From the NCBI RefSeq assembly GCF_000512205.2, contig NZ_CP006644.1, positions 62,001 through 126,000 on the forward strand: a stretch of DNA of 64,000 nucleotides. Direction: 5' to 3'. The DNA is from Sphingomonas sanxanigenens DSM 19645 = NX02 (GTDB taxonomy: Bacteria > Pseudomonadota > Alphaproteobacteria > Sphingomonadales > Sphingomonadaceae). Positions within the stretch are counted from its first letter, which is position 1; each line of letters starts with the position of its first letter. Shown here one piece after another: positions 44,792 through 54,840 of this stretch. Position numbers and translations under genes: made by a program. The notes under the pieces were generated by a model. It made no database searches. It was not told where the DNA came from and saw only the letters and a list, made by a program, of their open reading frames with translations.

Positions 44792-46146
44792 AGCCCGTGC
44801 GCCTTGATGAAGGCGGCGACGTCGTCATACTGGCCGCCCGCATTCGAATATTTGGCGTAGTTGCGCGCGGTGGTCAGCCATTCGAGCGTGGTCGGCTTCA
44901 CCTCGCCGAGGGCTTCTGCCAGATGGCGCTGGCCGACCGGGCTCTCCGCACCGGACGCGAGCGCTTCCTCGATCGCGAGGTCGACTGCGGTGTTGACCAG
45001 ATTCTCGATGTCGGCGCCCGAAAAGCCGGTGGTCTTCGCGGCGATCGCGTCGACATCGACATCGCCCGCCAGCGGCCGGCCTTCGAGCTGCAACTTGAGG
45101 ATCTCGGCGCGGGCGACGCGGTCGGGCGGCGGTACGAACTGTACGCGATCGAAGCGGCCGGGGCGGCGGAAGGCGGAATCGACGCCCCACGGCATGTTGG
45201 TGGCGGCCAGGATCAGCACGCCCTCATTGTTGTGCGCGAAGCCGTCCATCTCGGCGAGGAAGGTGGAGACCAGGCTGACATGGCTCTGGTTGGCATTGCC
45301 GCTGCGGGTGCCGGCCAGCGCCTCGAGCTCGTCGAAGAACAGCACGGTCGGGGTGTCGCGCCTGGCATCGGCGAAGATCGCGGCGAGCTTGCGCTCCGCC
45401 TCGCCGATATATTTGTCGACCACGTCGATCACCGGCACGTTGACGAAGCGCGCCTCGCACTCGCCCGCGGTCGCGCGCGCAAGCAGGGTCTTGCCGCAGC
45501 CCGGCGGGCCGAACAGCAGCACGCCGCCGCCGGCCTTGCGGCGATATTTGGCGAACAGGGAAGGCTTCCTGAACGGCGTGATGATGCGCCGGGCGATCTG
45601 CTTCTTCACATCCTCGAGCCCGCCGACATCGGCGAAGCGCACCTGATTGTCCGCCTCTGCGAACAGCGCGCGGGCGGCGGCGGCCTCCTCGCGATCACTG
45701 CGCTCGGCGCCGCGCAGGCCGCGCGCGGCATGGACGAAACCGATTACGTTGGACGCGGCTTCGGGCGCTGCGGCGGCGCGTGCCTCGTCCAGCCGGGCGT
45801 CGATCTTCGGATCCTCGAGCACCGGATCGGCGGCGACCGCGGCGCGATAGTCGGTCTCCGCCTCAGCCAGCCGGCCGGCGACGAGCAGCGCATCGATGCG
45901 GACGGGGAGGAGCAGGCGCTCATCGCCGCACAGTGCGACGGCATCGAGCGCATCGCCGAGATCGAGCGCGCTGCGGGCGAGGCGTTCGCGCAGCGGAAGA
46001 TCGAGGTCGGCGTCGAGCGCCGCGGCGATCACCGCGCGCTTGTCCGCCTCGCCGGTCGCGAGGTCGAGCGCCGAACCGAGGAGGCGCGTGTCGCCGGAGG
46101 CCGTAAAGGCGGCCAGCAATGCATCGATGGCAGGGTTGGTGGACAA
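44788..46146 (-). CDS. AAA+ ATPase of the Cdc48/Vps4-like type
   Basis: 452 residues. The N-terminal ~165 residues are helical and Ala/Leu-rich. The AAA module has VGGLEDVKKQIARRIITPFR, Walker A LLFGPPGCGKTLLA, Walker B TVLFFDELEAL, the second region of homology (AATNMPWGVDSAFRRPGRFD), with the arginine-finger Arg, and the helical lid ending FSGADIENLVNTAVDLAIEE. It should act as a hexameric unfoldase or remodeller. TTG start at 46146 with an AGGAG site. Heads an operon with a four-helix protein and a TPR protein. Neighbouring Hsp70 suggests a protein-handling role. Confidence 0.92.
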   Translation of the reverse strand: MSTNPAIDALLAAFTASGDTRLLGSALDLATGEADKRAVIAAALDADLDLPLRERLARSALDLGDALDAVALCGDERLLLPVRIDALLVAGRLAEAETDYRAAVAADPVLEDPKIDARLDEARAAAAPEAASNVIGFVHAARGLRGAERSDREEAAAARALFAEADNQVRFADVGGLEDVKKQIARRIITPFRKPSLFAKYRRKAGGGVLLFGPPGCGKTLLARATAGECEARFVNVPVIDVVDKYIGEAERKLAAIFADARRDTPTVLFFDELEALAGTRSGNANQSHVSLVSTFLAEMDGFAHNNEGVLILAATNMPWGVDSAFRRPGRFDRVQFVPPPDRVARAEILKLQLEGRPLAGDVDVDAIAAKTTGFSGADIENLVNTAVDLAIEEALASGAESPVGQRHLAEALGEVKPTTLEWLTTARNYAKYSNAGGQYDDVAAFIKAHGL

Positions 46147-46236
46147 GATTCTGCTCCTAACCCTGCCTACATAGCGGTGGCTGCGGGGCGGGCAACGGGC
46201 AGCGCGATCTCTTCGAGCACCTCGGCTTGCCTCTCA

Positions 46237-46354
46237 ACCGTTCGTCCTGAGTAGGGACGGAGCCTGGCGAAGGCCCGTATCGAAGGACCGGCTCGGAGCG
46301 TGACTCTTCGATGCGCGGCTTCGACTTCGCTCATCCGCTACTCAGGGCGAACGG
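46237..46354. repeat. REP-like inverted repeat pair
   Basis: Same family as 43310-43423: left arm ACCGTTCGTCCTGAGTAGGG with GAGCCTGGCGAAG, right arm ending CGCTACTCAGGGCGAACGGA. It separates the AAA operon from the Hsp70 gene. Confidence 0.85.
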
Positions 46355-46403
46355 ATTTGGGGAAATCGCGGTGCCGTGACCGGGAAAGGAAGGGCTCGGA
46401 AAC

Positions 46404-47702
46404 CTAAGCCGCCCATGCTCCCACATCCGGCTCCTGCCCGATCAGTGCGAGGCCGTGCGCGATGGAGGTCAGTTCGCCGCCCGTCGCGATGCGCGCGTCG
46501 CCGAAGCGCGTCTGGAAGATGCGCCGGATCGCCGGGATCAGCGAGGAGCCGCCGGTCAGGAACACGCGGTCGATCGCGCCCGGCGCGACGCCCGCGCGGG
46601 TCAGCGCCTCGTCCACCGTCGCTTCGATGCGCGCCAGATCCTCGGCGATCCAGCCTTCGAAATCGGCGCGGGTCACGTCCGCGGCGATGTCCAGCCCGCC
46701 GCCGGCGAAGCGGAATTCGGCCTGGGTGTCGCTGGAAAGCGCGCGCTTGGTGGCGCCCACCGCGTCGTAGAGCGCATAGCCGAGCTCATTCTCGATCACC
46801 GCGATCATCCGGCCGATCGCGTCGCCGTCGGTGGCGGTGCGCTGCAGCCGGCCCAGCGCGTCCAGCGTCTTGCGGTTGCGCATCAGCGCGAGGCGGGACC
46901 AGTCGGCGAAGTCGGCGAACCAGCCGCGCGGGATCTCCAGCAGCTTGTCGAACGATCGATAGGTGCCGCCCTTGCCGAGCAGCGGCAGCACCAGCCGGTC
47001 GACGATGCGATAGTCGAAGCGGTCCCCGGCGATGCCGATGCCCGCCGAACCCAGCGGTTCGCAGCGCCGCGCGGCGCCGGGGGCGGCGATGCGGACGACC
47101 GAGAAGTCGCTCGTGCCGCCGCCGAAATCGGCGACGAGGATGGTGGCGGGCTCGGTGAGGCGCGAGGCATAGCTGAACGCGGCGCCCAGCGGCTCGAACA
47201 CATAATGGATCTCGGTGCCGAACGCTTCGAACATCAGATCGTAGCGCTGGCGGGCGAGCGCGGCATCGGGCCGTGCGCCGACATATTCCACCGGCCGCCC
47301 GACCACGATCCGCGCCGGCCGCGCATCGAGCGCGCCGCCGGCGTGGGCCACCATCCGGTCGAGGAACATGCGGCCGAGGTCCTCGAAGCGGAAGCGCTTC
47401 TCGAACACGGTGGCATGTTCGAACGCCGTGCTGGCGGCCACCGACTTGAACGACTGGATGAAGCGGCTGTCGGCGGGAAATTCGAGATATTCGGCGATCG
47501 CCCAGGGCCCGGCCTCATGCGCGAGCCCGCCGCGCGGGCCATCGTCGTGCCAGAAGCACAGTGCGGAGCGGAACACCGCGCCGGTCGCGGGCTTTCCCTC
47601 GAGTTCGACGAGCCGCGACTGGCCGTCCGCGCCGGCGATCGCGGCGACGCTGTTGGTCGTGCCGAAGTCGAGCCCCAGGGCGGGGGCGGGGGCGCTGGGC
47701 AT
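46404..47702 (-). CDS. Hsp70-family protein, YegD-like
   Basis: 432 residues. The ATPase domain is complete: LGLDFGTTNSVAAIAG (phosphate 1), TILVADFGGGTSDFSVVRIA (phosphate 2), AIDRVFLTGGSSLIPAIRRI (adenosine). Only a very short region follows, so the substrate-binding domain of DnaK is absent, as in YegD. ATG 47702. No nucleotide-exchange or J-domain gene is adjacent; the AAA/TPR operon follows after a repeat. Confidence 0.9.
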   Translation of the reverse strand: MPSAPAPALGLDFGTTNSVAAIAGADGQSRLVELEGKPATGAVFRSALCFWHDDGPRGGLAHEAGPWAIAEYLEFPADSRFIQSFKSVAASTAFEHATVFEKRFRFEDLGRMFLDRMVAHAGGALDARPARIVVGRPVEYVGARPDAALARQRYDLMFEAFGTEIHYVFEPLGAAFSYASRLTEPATILVADFGGGTSDFSVVRIAAPGAARRCEPLGSAGIGIAGDRFDYRIVDRLVLPLLGKGGTYRSFDKLLEIPRGWFADFADWSRLALMRNRKTLDALGRLQRTATDGDAIGRMIAVIENELGYALYDAVGATKRALSSDTQAEFRFAGGGLDIAADVTRADFEGWIAEDLARIEATVDEALTRAGVAPGAIDRVFLTGGSSLIPAIRRIFQTRFGDARIATGGELTSIAHGLALIGQEPDVGAWAA

Positions 47703-47773
47703 GGTGGCGGCTTCCGGGAAAGGGGGCGGCGGCCTATGGCATCGGGGGATTGGGGTGGCAAGCACTGCCTTCT

Positions 47774-47951
47774 CCCTCTCCCCTCGGGGGAGAGGGCCGG
47801 GGAGAGGGGGAGTCGCGCGGGGCGTACAGGCCTTGACCAGTCCGCACCGGGATGCGGCGCGCTCGCTTTGCGAGCGCAACCCCTCATCCAACTCCGCCTA
47901 ATTCGCTTCGCTCATAAGGCTCCGTACCCTTCTCCCCCAAGGGGAGAAGGG
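47774..47951. repeat. Dispersed hairpin repeats in the Hsp70-argS gap
   Basis: CCCTCTCCCC...GGGGGAGAGGG (47774-47796) is followed by AGTCGCGC and GGCGTACAG, a tail shared with 55321-55376. A second hairpin CCCTTCTCCCC / GGGGAGAAGGG lies at 47927-47951. No gene is seen in this 320-bp divergent gap. Confidence 0.75.
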
Positions 47952-48022
47952 AGGGACAGTAGACCCCCAAACCGCTTCCCGCTAAAGCGCCCATCCATTC
48001 CTTCACCCCGAAAGCAGGCGCC

Positions 48023-49750
48023 TTGACCCTCTACCCCCGTTTCGCCGCGCATATCGATGCCATCCTCGACACGCTCGCCGCCGAGGGCGCGATCCCGGCG
48101 GGGCTGGATCGACGCAACGTCACGGTTGAACCGCCGCGCGACGTTGCGCATGGCGATCTCGCGACCAACGTCGCGATGGTGCTGGCGAAGCCCGCGGGCA
48201 TGAACCCGCGCGCGCTGGCCGGGCTGGTCGCGCCGCGGCTGGAGGCACTGGACGAGGTCGTCTCGGTCGAGGTGGCGGGGCCGGGGTTCATCAACCTGCG
48301 GCTGACCGATACGGTATGGCGCGCGCAACTCGACGAGATCCTGACGGCGGGTGCGGACTATGGCCGCTCGACGATGGGCGGCGGCAGCATCGTCAACGTC
48401 GAATATGTCTCGGCGAACCCGACCGGGCCGATGCACATGGGCCATTGCCGCGGCGCGGTGGTGGGCGATGCGCTTGCGGCGTTGCTCGAATATGCCGGCC
48501 ACAAGGTCGTGCGCGAATATTATGTCAACGATGCCGGCGGCCAGGTCGACGTGCTCGCCCGCTCGGCGCACCTGCGCTATCGCGAGGCGCTGGGCGAGGC
48601 GATCGGCGACATTCCAGAGGGCCTCTATCCGGGCGATTATCTGAAGCCGGTGGGGGAAGCGCTCGCCGCCGAGTTCGGCGATGCCTATGTCGGCAAGCCC
48701 GAGGGCGAATGGCTGGTGCTGTTCCGCACCCGCGCGGTCGCGGCGATGATGGCGATGATCCGCGCCGATCTCGCGCTGCTCGGCATCCATCACGACCTGT
48801 TCTCGTCCGAGGCGGAGCTGCAGGCGGCGGGCAAGCCCGAGGCCGCCGAGGCGTGGCTGCGCGAGCGCGGGCTTGTCTATGACGGCGTGCTCGAGGCCCC
48901 CAAGGGCGAGACGCCCGAGGATTGGGAGCCGGTGGAGCTGCCCTTGTTCCGCTCGACGCAGTTCGGCGACGATCAGGATCGGCCGATCAAGAAATCCAAC
49001 GGGCAATGGACCTATTTCGGCGCCGACCTCGCCTATCATTTCCAGAAGGCGCAATCGGCGGACGCGCTGATCGACATCTGGGGCGCCGACCATGCCGGCA
49101 CCGTCAAGCGGATCAAGGCGGCGGTCGCCGCGCTGACCGAGGGCCGGACGGTGTTCGACGTCAAGCTGGTGCAGATGGTGCGCCTGCTGCGCAACGGCGA
49201 ACCGGTCAAGATGTCCAAGCGCGCCGGCAATTTCGTGACCTTGGCGGATGTGGTGGACGAGGTCGGCAAGGATGTCGTGCGCTTCACCATGCTCACCCGC
49301 AAGGCGGATGCGCAGATGGATTTCGACTTCGCCAAGGTGGTCGAGGCGTCGAAGGACAATCCGGTCTACTATGTCCAATATGCCCATGCCCGCGTTCGGC
49401 GGATGAACCGCAAGCGCGTGGACGACGGCATTGCCGACGCGGCGGTGGATCTCGACCTGCTCGATGCCGAGGAGCTGGCGCTGGTCAAGCTGGCGGCGCA
49501 ATTCCCGCGCACCGTCGAAGGGGCCGCGGCGGCGCGCGAGCCGCATCGCATCGCCTTCTACCTCTATGACCTCGCGGCCGCCTTCCACTCCGCCTACAAT
49601 GCCGGCAATGATCGGCCGGAACGCCGCTTCCTGAGGGCGGATGACGCGGCGATCACCGCGGCCCGGCTGGCGCTGGCCAACGGGATCGGGCAGGTTGTCC
49701 GCAACGGTCTCGCAGTGATGGGCGTCGAGGCGGTCGAGGAGATGGGATGA
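48023..49750 (+). CDS. argS: Arginine-tRNA ligase
   Basis: 575 residues. Class I synthetase: [20 protein letters not shown] contains the HIGH-like HMGH motif, and [13 protein letters not shown] supplies the KMSKR-like element. The N-terminal additional domain ([27 protein letters not shown]) and the DALR anticodon domain at the C-terminus ([14 protein letters not shown]) are present. The start is TTG 48023. The stop overlaps the SPOR gene start by ATGA. Confidence 0.97.
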   Translation: MTLYPRFAAHIDAILDTLAAEGAIPAGLDRRNVTVEPPRDVAHGDLATNVAMVLAKPAGMNPRALAGLVAPRLEALDEVVSVEVAGPGFINLRLTDTVWRAQLDEILTAGADYGRSTMGGGSIVNVEYVSANPTGPMHMGHCRGAVVGDALAALLEYAGHKVVREYYVNDAGGQVDVLARSAHLRYREALGEAIGDIPEGLYPGDYLKPVGEALAAEFGDAYVGKPEGEWLVLFRTRAVAAMMAMIRADLALLGIHHDLFSSEAELQAAGKPEAAEAWLRERGLVYDGVLEAPKGETPEDWEPVELPLFRSTQFGDDQDRPIKKSNGQWTYFGADLAYHFQKAQSADALIDIWGADHAGTVKRIKAAVAALTEGRTVFDVKLVQMVRLLRNGEPVKMSKRAGNFVTLADVVDEVGKDVVRFTMLTRKADAQMDFDFAKVVEASKDNPVYYVQYAHARVRRMNRKRVDDGIADAAVDLDLLDAEELALVKLAAQFPRTVEGAAAAREPHRIAFYLYDLAAAFHSAYNAGNDRPERRFLRADDAAITAARLALANGIGQVVRNGLAVMGVEAVEEMG

Positions 49751-50505
49751 CGGAGCGTCAGGGCGGCAGGCTGATACTGGGCGAGGAAGATCGGCTGCCC
49801 TGGCTCGAGCCGGTGGCACCGGCCGAGGAGGATCCGGTCTCGCCGGTCAGCCTGGTCGCCTTCGTGATTGCCGGGCTCGCACTGATCGCCCTGATCGTCG
49901 GCGGGATCTGGTGGTACATGAACCGCGCGGAGCCCGGTGGAGACGGCACGCTGATCGCGGCGCCCCCGGGCCCCTACAAGGTCAAGCCCGACACGCCCGG
50001 CGGTATGGAAGTGGAAGGGCAGGGCGATGCGGTGCCCGCCGCCACCGAGGGCATCGACCCCGAGGGGCGGCTGGACATGGATGCGGTGCCCGAGACGCCG
50101 GTCGCCACGCCCACCCCGACGCCCACTCCCACCCCCTTGCCGACGCGCACGCCGACCCCCAAGCCCGGCGGCGTCAGCGCGCAGGTGCCGGATTCGAGCG
50201 GCCGGCTCACCGCCCCCGCGCCGTTGCGCCGCGCGGCCAGGCCGCGCGCCCCGGGTTCGGCGAGCGGAGGATCGCTGATCCAGCTCGGCGCGTTCGGATC
50301 GGCAGCGGAGGCCAATTCGGCCTGGACGCGCATCTCCAGGCGCTTCGCGTGGATCGCCCCGCTGAACAAGCAGGTCGTGGCGGTCGAGGTCGATGGCCGC
50401 ACATTGCACCGCCTCCGCGTGGCGGCGGCGTCGCATGCCGATGCGGTGTCGGCATGCAAGCGGCTGAAGGTGGCCGGGCAGGATTGCCTGATCGCGGCGC
50501 AATAG
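49747..50505 (+). CDS. SPOR-domain division-associated membrane protein
   Basis: 252 residues. Short cytoplasmic part, one transmembrane helix ([20 protein letters not shown], about residues 35-55), a Pro/Thr-rich stalk ([20 protein letters not shown]) and a C-terminal SPOR domain from [24 protein letters not shown] domains bind denuded peptidoglycan at the septum. It overlaps argS by 4 bp. Confidence 0.92.
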   Translation: MTERQGGRLILGEEDRLPWLEPVAPAEEDPVSPVSLVAFVIAGLALIALIVGGIWWYMNRAEPGGDGTLIAAPPGPYKVKPDTPGGMEVEGQGDAVPAATEGIDPEGRLDMDAVPETPVATPTPTPTPTPLPTRTPTPKPGGVSAQVPDSSGRLTAPAPLRRAARPRAPGSASGGSLIQLGAFGSAAEANSAWTRISRRFAWIAPLNKQVVAVEVDGRTLHRLRVAAASHADAVSACKRLKVAGQDCLIAAQ

Positions 50506-50600
50506 GGGCAGGCGCATCGCCGAAGGCGCGGGCGGTTCCCGGCCGCGTGGTCATGGACCGTGCCGCCGACAGGCTTATATCATAAACTGGTATCGGCTGA

Positions 50601-50741
50601 GGAATCGCCAGGCCGTCCAGTGTCACGCGCGGTACCCATTTCGAGGGCTTCATCAAGTCGCAGGTCGAAAGCGGCCGCTATGCCTCGGCAAGCGACGTCG
50701 TGCGCGACAGCCTGCGCCGCCTGGAAGAGACGTGGACGTGA
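50601..50741 (+). pseudogene. ParD-type antitoxin remnant
   Basis: An open frame after TGA 50598 encodes HFEGFIKSQVESGRYASASD and VVRDSLRRLEETWT, the C-terminal pattern of ParD antitoxins. There is no ATG, GTG or TTG in frame between the stop and the conserved part, and no ParE toxin follows. The rest of the 335-bp gap (50506-50840) shows no other gene. Confidence 0.65.
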
Positions 50742-50840
50742 TGCGCCGATCGCGGATGGTGACGGTGTGAGGCCCAGCTTGGCCACGGCCAAGACAAGCT
50801 ATATTCCAAACCCGCATCCTCCGATCGATACTCAGCGCCC

Positions 50841-51845
50841 ATGACCAGGATCGAACCAGACAGAACCCGCCTCGACGACACGTGGAATGTCGCCGCGATC
50901 GCCGGAGAGCTCCATGCCGCGCGTGAGGATTGGCGGGCCAAGCATCGGCGGCGGGGCGATGCGGGCTTCCCCTCGCGGCGCAAGCTCGAGGCGATCATGG
51001 CGGATCTCTCGGGGGCGCTGTTTCCGTTGCGGCTCGGTACCGGCACGGTGCGGCCGCACACCGAGTGCGACTATGTGCTCGAAACGCTCGACCGCGCGCT
51101 CGGCCGGCTGCGCGAGGAGGTGCGGTTCGAACTCGCGCATCGCGATGGCGCGGCGGGTGCCGATGACCGCGCGGGCGAGATCGTCGGCGGCTTTGCGGGG
51201 TGCCTGCCCGAGATCCGCCGGCTGCTCGATCGCGATGTCGAGGCGGCCTATGCCGGCGATCCGGCGGCGCGCAGCGTGGATGAGGTGGTGCTGTGCTATC
51301 CCGGCATCGCCGCGATCCTCCATCATCGCCTCGCACATCAGCTCCACCGGCTCGGCGCGCCGCTGGTCGCGCGGATCATCGCCGAAATCGCGCATTCGAC
51401 GACGGCGATCGAGATCCATCCGGGCGCCCGTATCGGCCATAGCTTCTTCATCGATCATGGCAGCGGCGTGGTGATCGGCGAGACCGCGGTGGTCGGCGAT
51501 CGGGTGCGGATCTACCAGGCGGTCACGCTGGGCGCGCGCAGCTTTCCCAAGGATGATGATGGCACGCTGGTGAAGGGGATCGCCCGCCACCCGATCGTCG
51601 AGGACGATGTGGTGATCTATGCCGGCGCGACCATCCTCGGCCGCGTCACCATCGGCGCCGGCTCGGTGATCGGCGGCAATGTGTGGCTGACCGAAAGCGT
51701 CGCCGCCGGCAGCATCATCCATCAGGCCTGCGCCGAACAGGAGCGGACGGTGGTGCGCAAGGGACGATGCCCGGACGCGCTCCCGGCGGGCCACGTCGTG
51801 GGCGGCGATGCCGCGCGCGTTCAGGACGTTGGTGCCGAGCCGTGA
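50841..51845 (+). CDS. cysE: Serine O-acetyltransferase, EpsC/CysE type
   Basis: 334 residues. It makes O-acetylserine for cysteine synthesis. The left-handed beta-helix hexapeptides are evident (IEIHPGARIGHSFFIDHGSG, VVGDRVRIYQAVTLGARSFP, IYAGATILGRVTIGAGSVIG), with the catalytic DHGSG His/Asp region. The long N-terminal helical domain is typical of EpsC. The C-terminal tail is not the usual cysteine-sensing Ile tail. ATG 50841. Confidence 0.94.
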   Translation: MTRIEPDRTRLDDTWNVAAIAGELHAAREDWRAKHRRRGDAGFPSRRKLEAIMADLSGALFPLRLGTGTVRPHTECDYVLETLDRALGRLREEVRFELAHRDGAAGADDRAGEIVGGFAGCLPEIRRLLDRDVEAAYAGDPAARSVDEVVLCYPGIAAILHHRLAHQLHRLGAPLVARIIAEIAHSTTAIEIHPGARIGHSFFIDHGSGVVIGETAVVGDRVRIYQAVTLGARSFPKDDDGTLVKGIARHPIVEDDVVIYAGATILGRVTIGAGSVIGGNVWLTESVAAGSIIHQACAEQERTVVRKGRCPDALPAGHVVGGDAARVQDVGAEP

Positions 51846-51855
51846 GGCGTCGGGT

Positions 51856-52023
51856 TCAGTTGAGCTTGCCGAGCAGCTCGACCATTTCCGGCGGCAAACG
51901 GTCGGTGCCGCCGCGATAGGCGGAGCGCAGGGCACGGGCCACCCCCTCATGCGGTGAGGGGGCGACAATCACCATGCGCTCCGACGGGCGGTCTGGTAGG
52001 TAATTGGACGCGTGTTGCTTCAT
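51856..52023 (-). CDS. Small NepR-like protein, possible anti-sigma factor
   Basis: 55 residues. The C-terminal half (GVARALRSAYRGGTDRLPPE then MVELLGKL) matches the helix-Pro-helix pattern of NepR anti-sigma factors of the general stress response (LRxxY..., P, LLxxL). ATG 52023 has an AGGAG site. No phyR or ecfG is adjacent, so the role is uncertain; it is convergent with cysE. Confidence 0.55.
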   Translation of the reverse strand: MKQHASNYLPDRPSERMVIVAPSPHEGVARALRSAYRGGTDRLPPEMVELLGKLN

Positions 52024-52125
52024 TTGGCTCCTAACGCGCATTCACTGACTAAGTTGCTAGACGTTAACTCCGTTCGTCTAAAGCTGGCCTTGTTCCCTTC
52101 GTCCCGGCGGGGCTAGAGCGCGATC

Positions 52126-54792
52126 ATGTCGATTGTCGAAGCTCTGGCGCGCGCCGAGGCGCATTCGCCTTTCCTGCGCCGGCTGATGGTGCTGCATCCA
52201 CCGATCGTCGCGCTGCTCGAAGCGGGCCGGATCGACGATGCGCTCGCGGCCGCGCGCACCGCCGCCGGCGACGCCGGGAATGTGGCGCAGGCGTTGCGGA
52301 TCGAACGGCAGGGCGTCGCGCTTGCGCTCGCCATCGCCGACCTCGCGGGCGTGCAAGATCTGACCGCCACCGTCACCCGCCTCTCCGATTTTGCCGACCG
52401 CGCGCTCGACATCGCGATCGCTGCCGCGATCCGTGAGCGCACCCCGGATGCCGAACCGCGGGGCTTCGCGGTGATCGCGCTGGGCAAGCATGGCAGCCGT
52501 GAGCTCAACTATTCGTCGGATATCGATCCGATCCTGATCTTCGATCCCGAGACGCTGCCCCGCCGCGGCCGCGAGGAGCCGGTGGAGGCGGCCGTCCGCA
52601 TCGGCCGCCGCGTCACCGAATTGCTGCAGACGCGCGACGGCGACGGCTATGTCTTCCGGGTCGACCTGCGGCTGCGCCCGACGCCGGAGGCGACGCCGAT
52701 CGCGCTGCCGGTGGAGGCGGCGATCGGTTATTATGAATCGAGCGCCGTCGCCTGGGAGCGGGCGGCCTTCATCCGCGCCCGCGCCGCCGCCGGCGATCGT
52801 GCGCTGGGCGCATCCTTCCTCTCGGCGATCCGCCCTTTCGTGTGGCGTCGCGCGCTCGATTTCGGCGCGGTGGGGGAAATCCGCGCGATGTCGCATCGGA
52901 TCCGCGACCATCACAGCAAGGGGCAGGTCTTCGGCCCCGGCTACGACCTCAAGCGCGGCCGCGGCGGCATTCGCGAGGTGGAGTTCTTCGCGCAGATCCA
53001 CCAGCTCATCCATGGCGGCCGCGATCCGGCGCTGCGCGTGCCGGCGACGCTCGATGCGCTCGCGGCGCTGGCGGCGGCGGGGCGGATCGATGGTCGGGAA
53101 GCGCAAGCGCTGGCGGCGGCCTATCGTCTGTATCGCGACGTCGAGCATCGGCTCCAGATGGTCGACGATCAGCAGACGCACACCTTGCCGCGCGACCCCC
53201 GGGCGATGGAAACCGTCGCCGCGCTCGACGGCAGCGGCGATGCCGCGGCGCTGGTCGAGCGGTTGCGCCCGCACGTCACGCGGGTCGGGGCAATCTACGA
53301 TGCGCTCGAGGACGAGGATGCCGGCGAACTGCCGCAGGATCCCGAGCGGCTGGGCGAAACGCTGACCGAGGCCGGCTTCGCCGATTGCACGCCGGTGGTG
53401 GCGCGGATCGAGCGCTGGCGATCGGGGACCTTGCGCACCTTGCGCAGTCCGGCGGCGCGCGAGGCGCTGGAGGCGGTGCTGCCCGGTCTCGTCCAGGCGC
53501 TGGGGCAGGCGCCCGATCCGGCGGCGGCGTTCAACCGGCTCGACGACATCGTCGAGAAGCTGCCGAGCGCGATCAACCTGTTCCGCCTGCTCGAGGCGCG
53601 GCCGGGGCTGGCGGTGCAGCTCGGCGCGATCCTCAGCCACGCGCCGCCGCTGGGCCAGGATCTCGCCCGCCGCCCCGACCTGCTCGACGGGCTGATCGAT
53701 GCCAGCGCGCTCGACCTGCCGGGGACGGTCGACGAACTCGCCGCCGCCTTCCGGAACGGTGAGCGCGGCGAGGATTATGAGGCCTTGCTCGATCGCGTAC
53801 GACGGCAGGTGAGCGAGCGGCGCTTCGCGCTGGGCGTGCAACTCGTCACCGGCGCGCAGGACGCGCTCGATGTCGCGCGCGGTTATGCGCGCGTCGCGGA
53901 AGCGGCTCTGGTGGTGCTGGCGGATGCCGCGATCGCGACCTTTGCCGAGGCGCATGGCCGGGTGCCGGGAAGCGCGTTCGCGGTGCTGGCGCTGGGGCGG
54001 CTGGGCGGCGGCGTGCTCACCCACGCGTCCGACCTCGACCTGATCTATCTCCACACGGGGCTCGACCTTCAGGATTCGGACGGCCGCAAGCCGCTCGGGC
54101 CGTTCCATTATTACAATCGTCTCGCGCAGCGGATCAGCGCCGCGCTGTCGGTGCCGACCGCGTCGGGCCCGCTCTACGAGATCGACACGCGGCTGCGCCC
54201 TTCCGGCACGCAAGGGCCGCTGTGCGTCTCGCTCGACGCGTTCGAACGCTATCAGCGGGAGAATGCGTGGACGTGGGAGCATATGGCGCTGTGCCGCGCG
54301 CGGCCGGTCTATGGATCCGATGCGGCGAAGGGCGAGATTGCGGCGATCGTGCGCCGCCAGCTCGAAGCGCCGCGCGATGTCGGGAAATTGCTGGCCGACG
54401 CGCGCAAGATGCGGGCGGACATCGCCAGGCACAAGCCGCCGGCCGGGCCGATGGACGTCAAGCTGATCGATGGCGGGCTGGTCGATCTGGAATTTTGCCT
54501 CCACGTGCTGCAATTGCGCCATCGCACCGGGCTCGATCCCGATCTTGGCCGTGCGGTGCGGTTGCTGGTGGGGGAGGGGTTGTTGCCGCTGGCGGTGATC
54601 GGCGCGCACGAGATCCTCGCACGGCTGCTGATCACGCTGCGGCTGGTCGCGCCCGGCGGCGGCGAGCCTCCCGAAACCGCGCGTGCGCTGGTGGTGGGCG
54701 CCTGCCGCGCGGAAAGCTGGGAGGCGTTGCTGGCGGATTATGCCGCCGCGCGCAGGACGATCGCCGAATGCTGGCGGGAGATTTCGGCGTAA
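52126..54792 (+). CDS. glnE: Bifunctional glutamine synthetase adenylyltransferase/deadenylase
   Basis: 888 residues. It adds and removes AMP on glutamine synthetase in response to PII. Two nucleotidyltransferase domains are visible: the N-terminal deadenylase at about residues 90-260 (IALGKHGSRELNYSSDIDPI) and the C-terminal adenylylase (LALGRLGGGVLTHASDLDLI), each with a DxD metal pair. The helical GlnD-PII-like middle region separates them. Length is close to the family norm. Confidence 0.96.
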   Translation: MSIVEALARAEAHSPFLRRLMVLHPPIVALLEAGRIDDALAAARTAAGDAGNVAQALRIERQGVALALAIADLAGVQDLTATVTRLSDFADRALDIAIAAAIRERTPDAEPRGFAVIALGKHGSRELNYSSDIDPILIFDPETLPRRGREEPVEAAVRIGRRVTELLQTRDGDGYVFRVDLRLRPTPEATPIALPVEAAIGYYESSAVAWERAAFIRARAAAGDRALGASFLSAIRPFVWRRALDFGAVGEIRAMSHRIRDHHSKGQVFGPGYDLKRGRGGIREVEFFAQIHQLIHGGRDPALRVPATLDALAALAAAGRIDGREAQALAAAYRLYRDVEHRLQMVDDQQTHTLPRDPRAMETVAALDGSGDAAALVERLRPHVTRVGAIYDALEDEDAGELPQDPERLGETLTEAGFADCTPVVARIERWRSGTLRTLRSPAAREALEAVLPGLVQALGQAPDPAAAFNRLDDIVEKLPSAINLFRLLEARPGLAVQLGAILSHAPPLGQDLARRPDLLDGLIDASALDLPGTVDELAAAFRNGERGEDYEALLDRVRRQVSERRFALGVQLVTGAQDALDVARGYARVAEAALVVLADAAIATFAEAHGRVPGSAFAVLALGRLGGGVLTHASDLDLIYLHTGLDLQDSDGRKPLGPFHYYNRLAQRISAALSVPTASGPLYEIDTRLRPSGTQGPLCVSLDAFERYQRENAWTWEHMALCRARPVYGSDAAKGEIAAIVRRQLEAPRDVGKLLADARKMRADIARHKPPAGPMDVKLIDGGLVDLEFCLHVLQLRHRTGLDPDLGRAVRLLVGEGLLPLAVIGAHEILARLLITLRLVAPGGGEPPETARALVVGACRAESWEALLADYAAARRTIAECWREISA

Positions 54793-54840
54793 CTCCCCTC
54801 GCGCTGTGCGGGCGGAGAGACTTGAGGAAGGAGACCTTGC

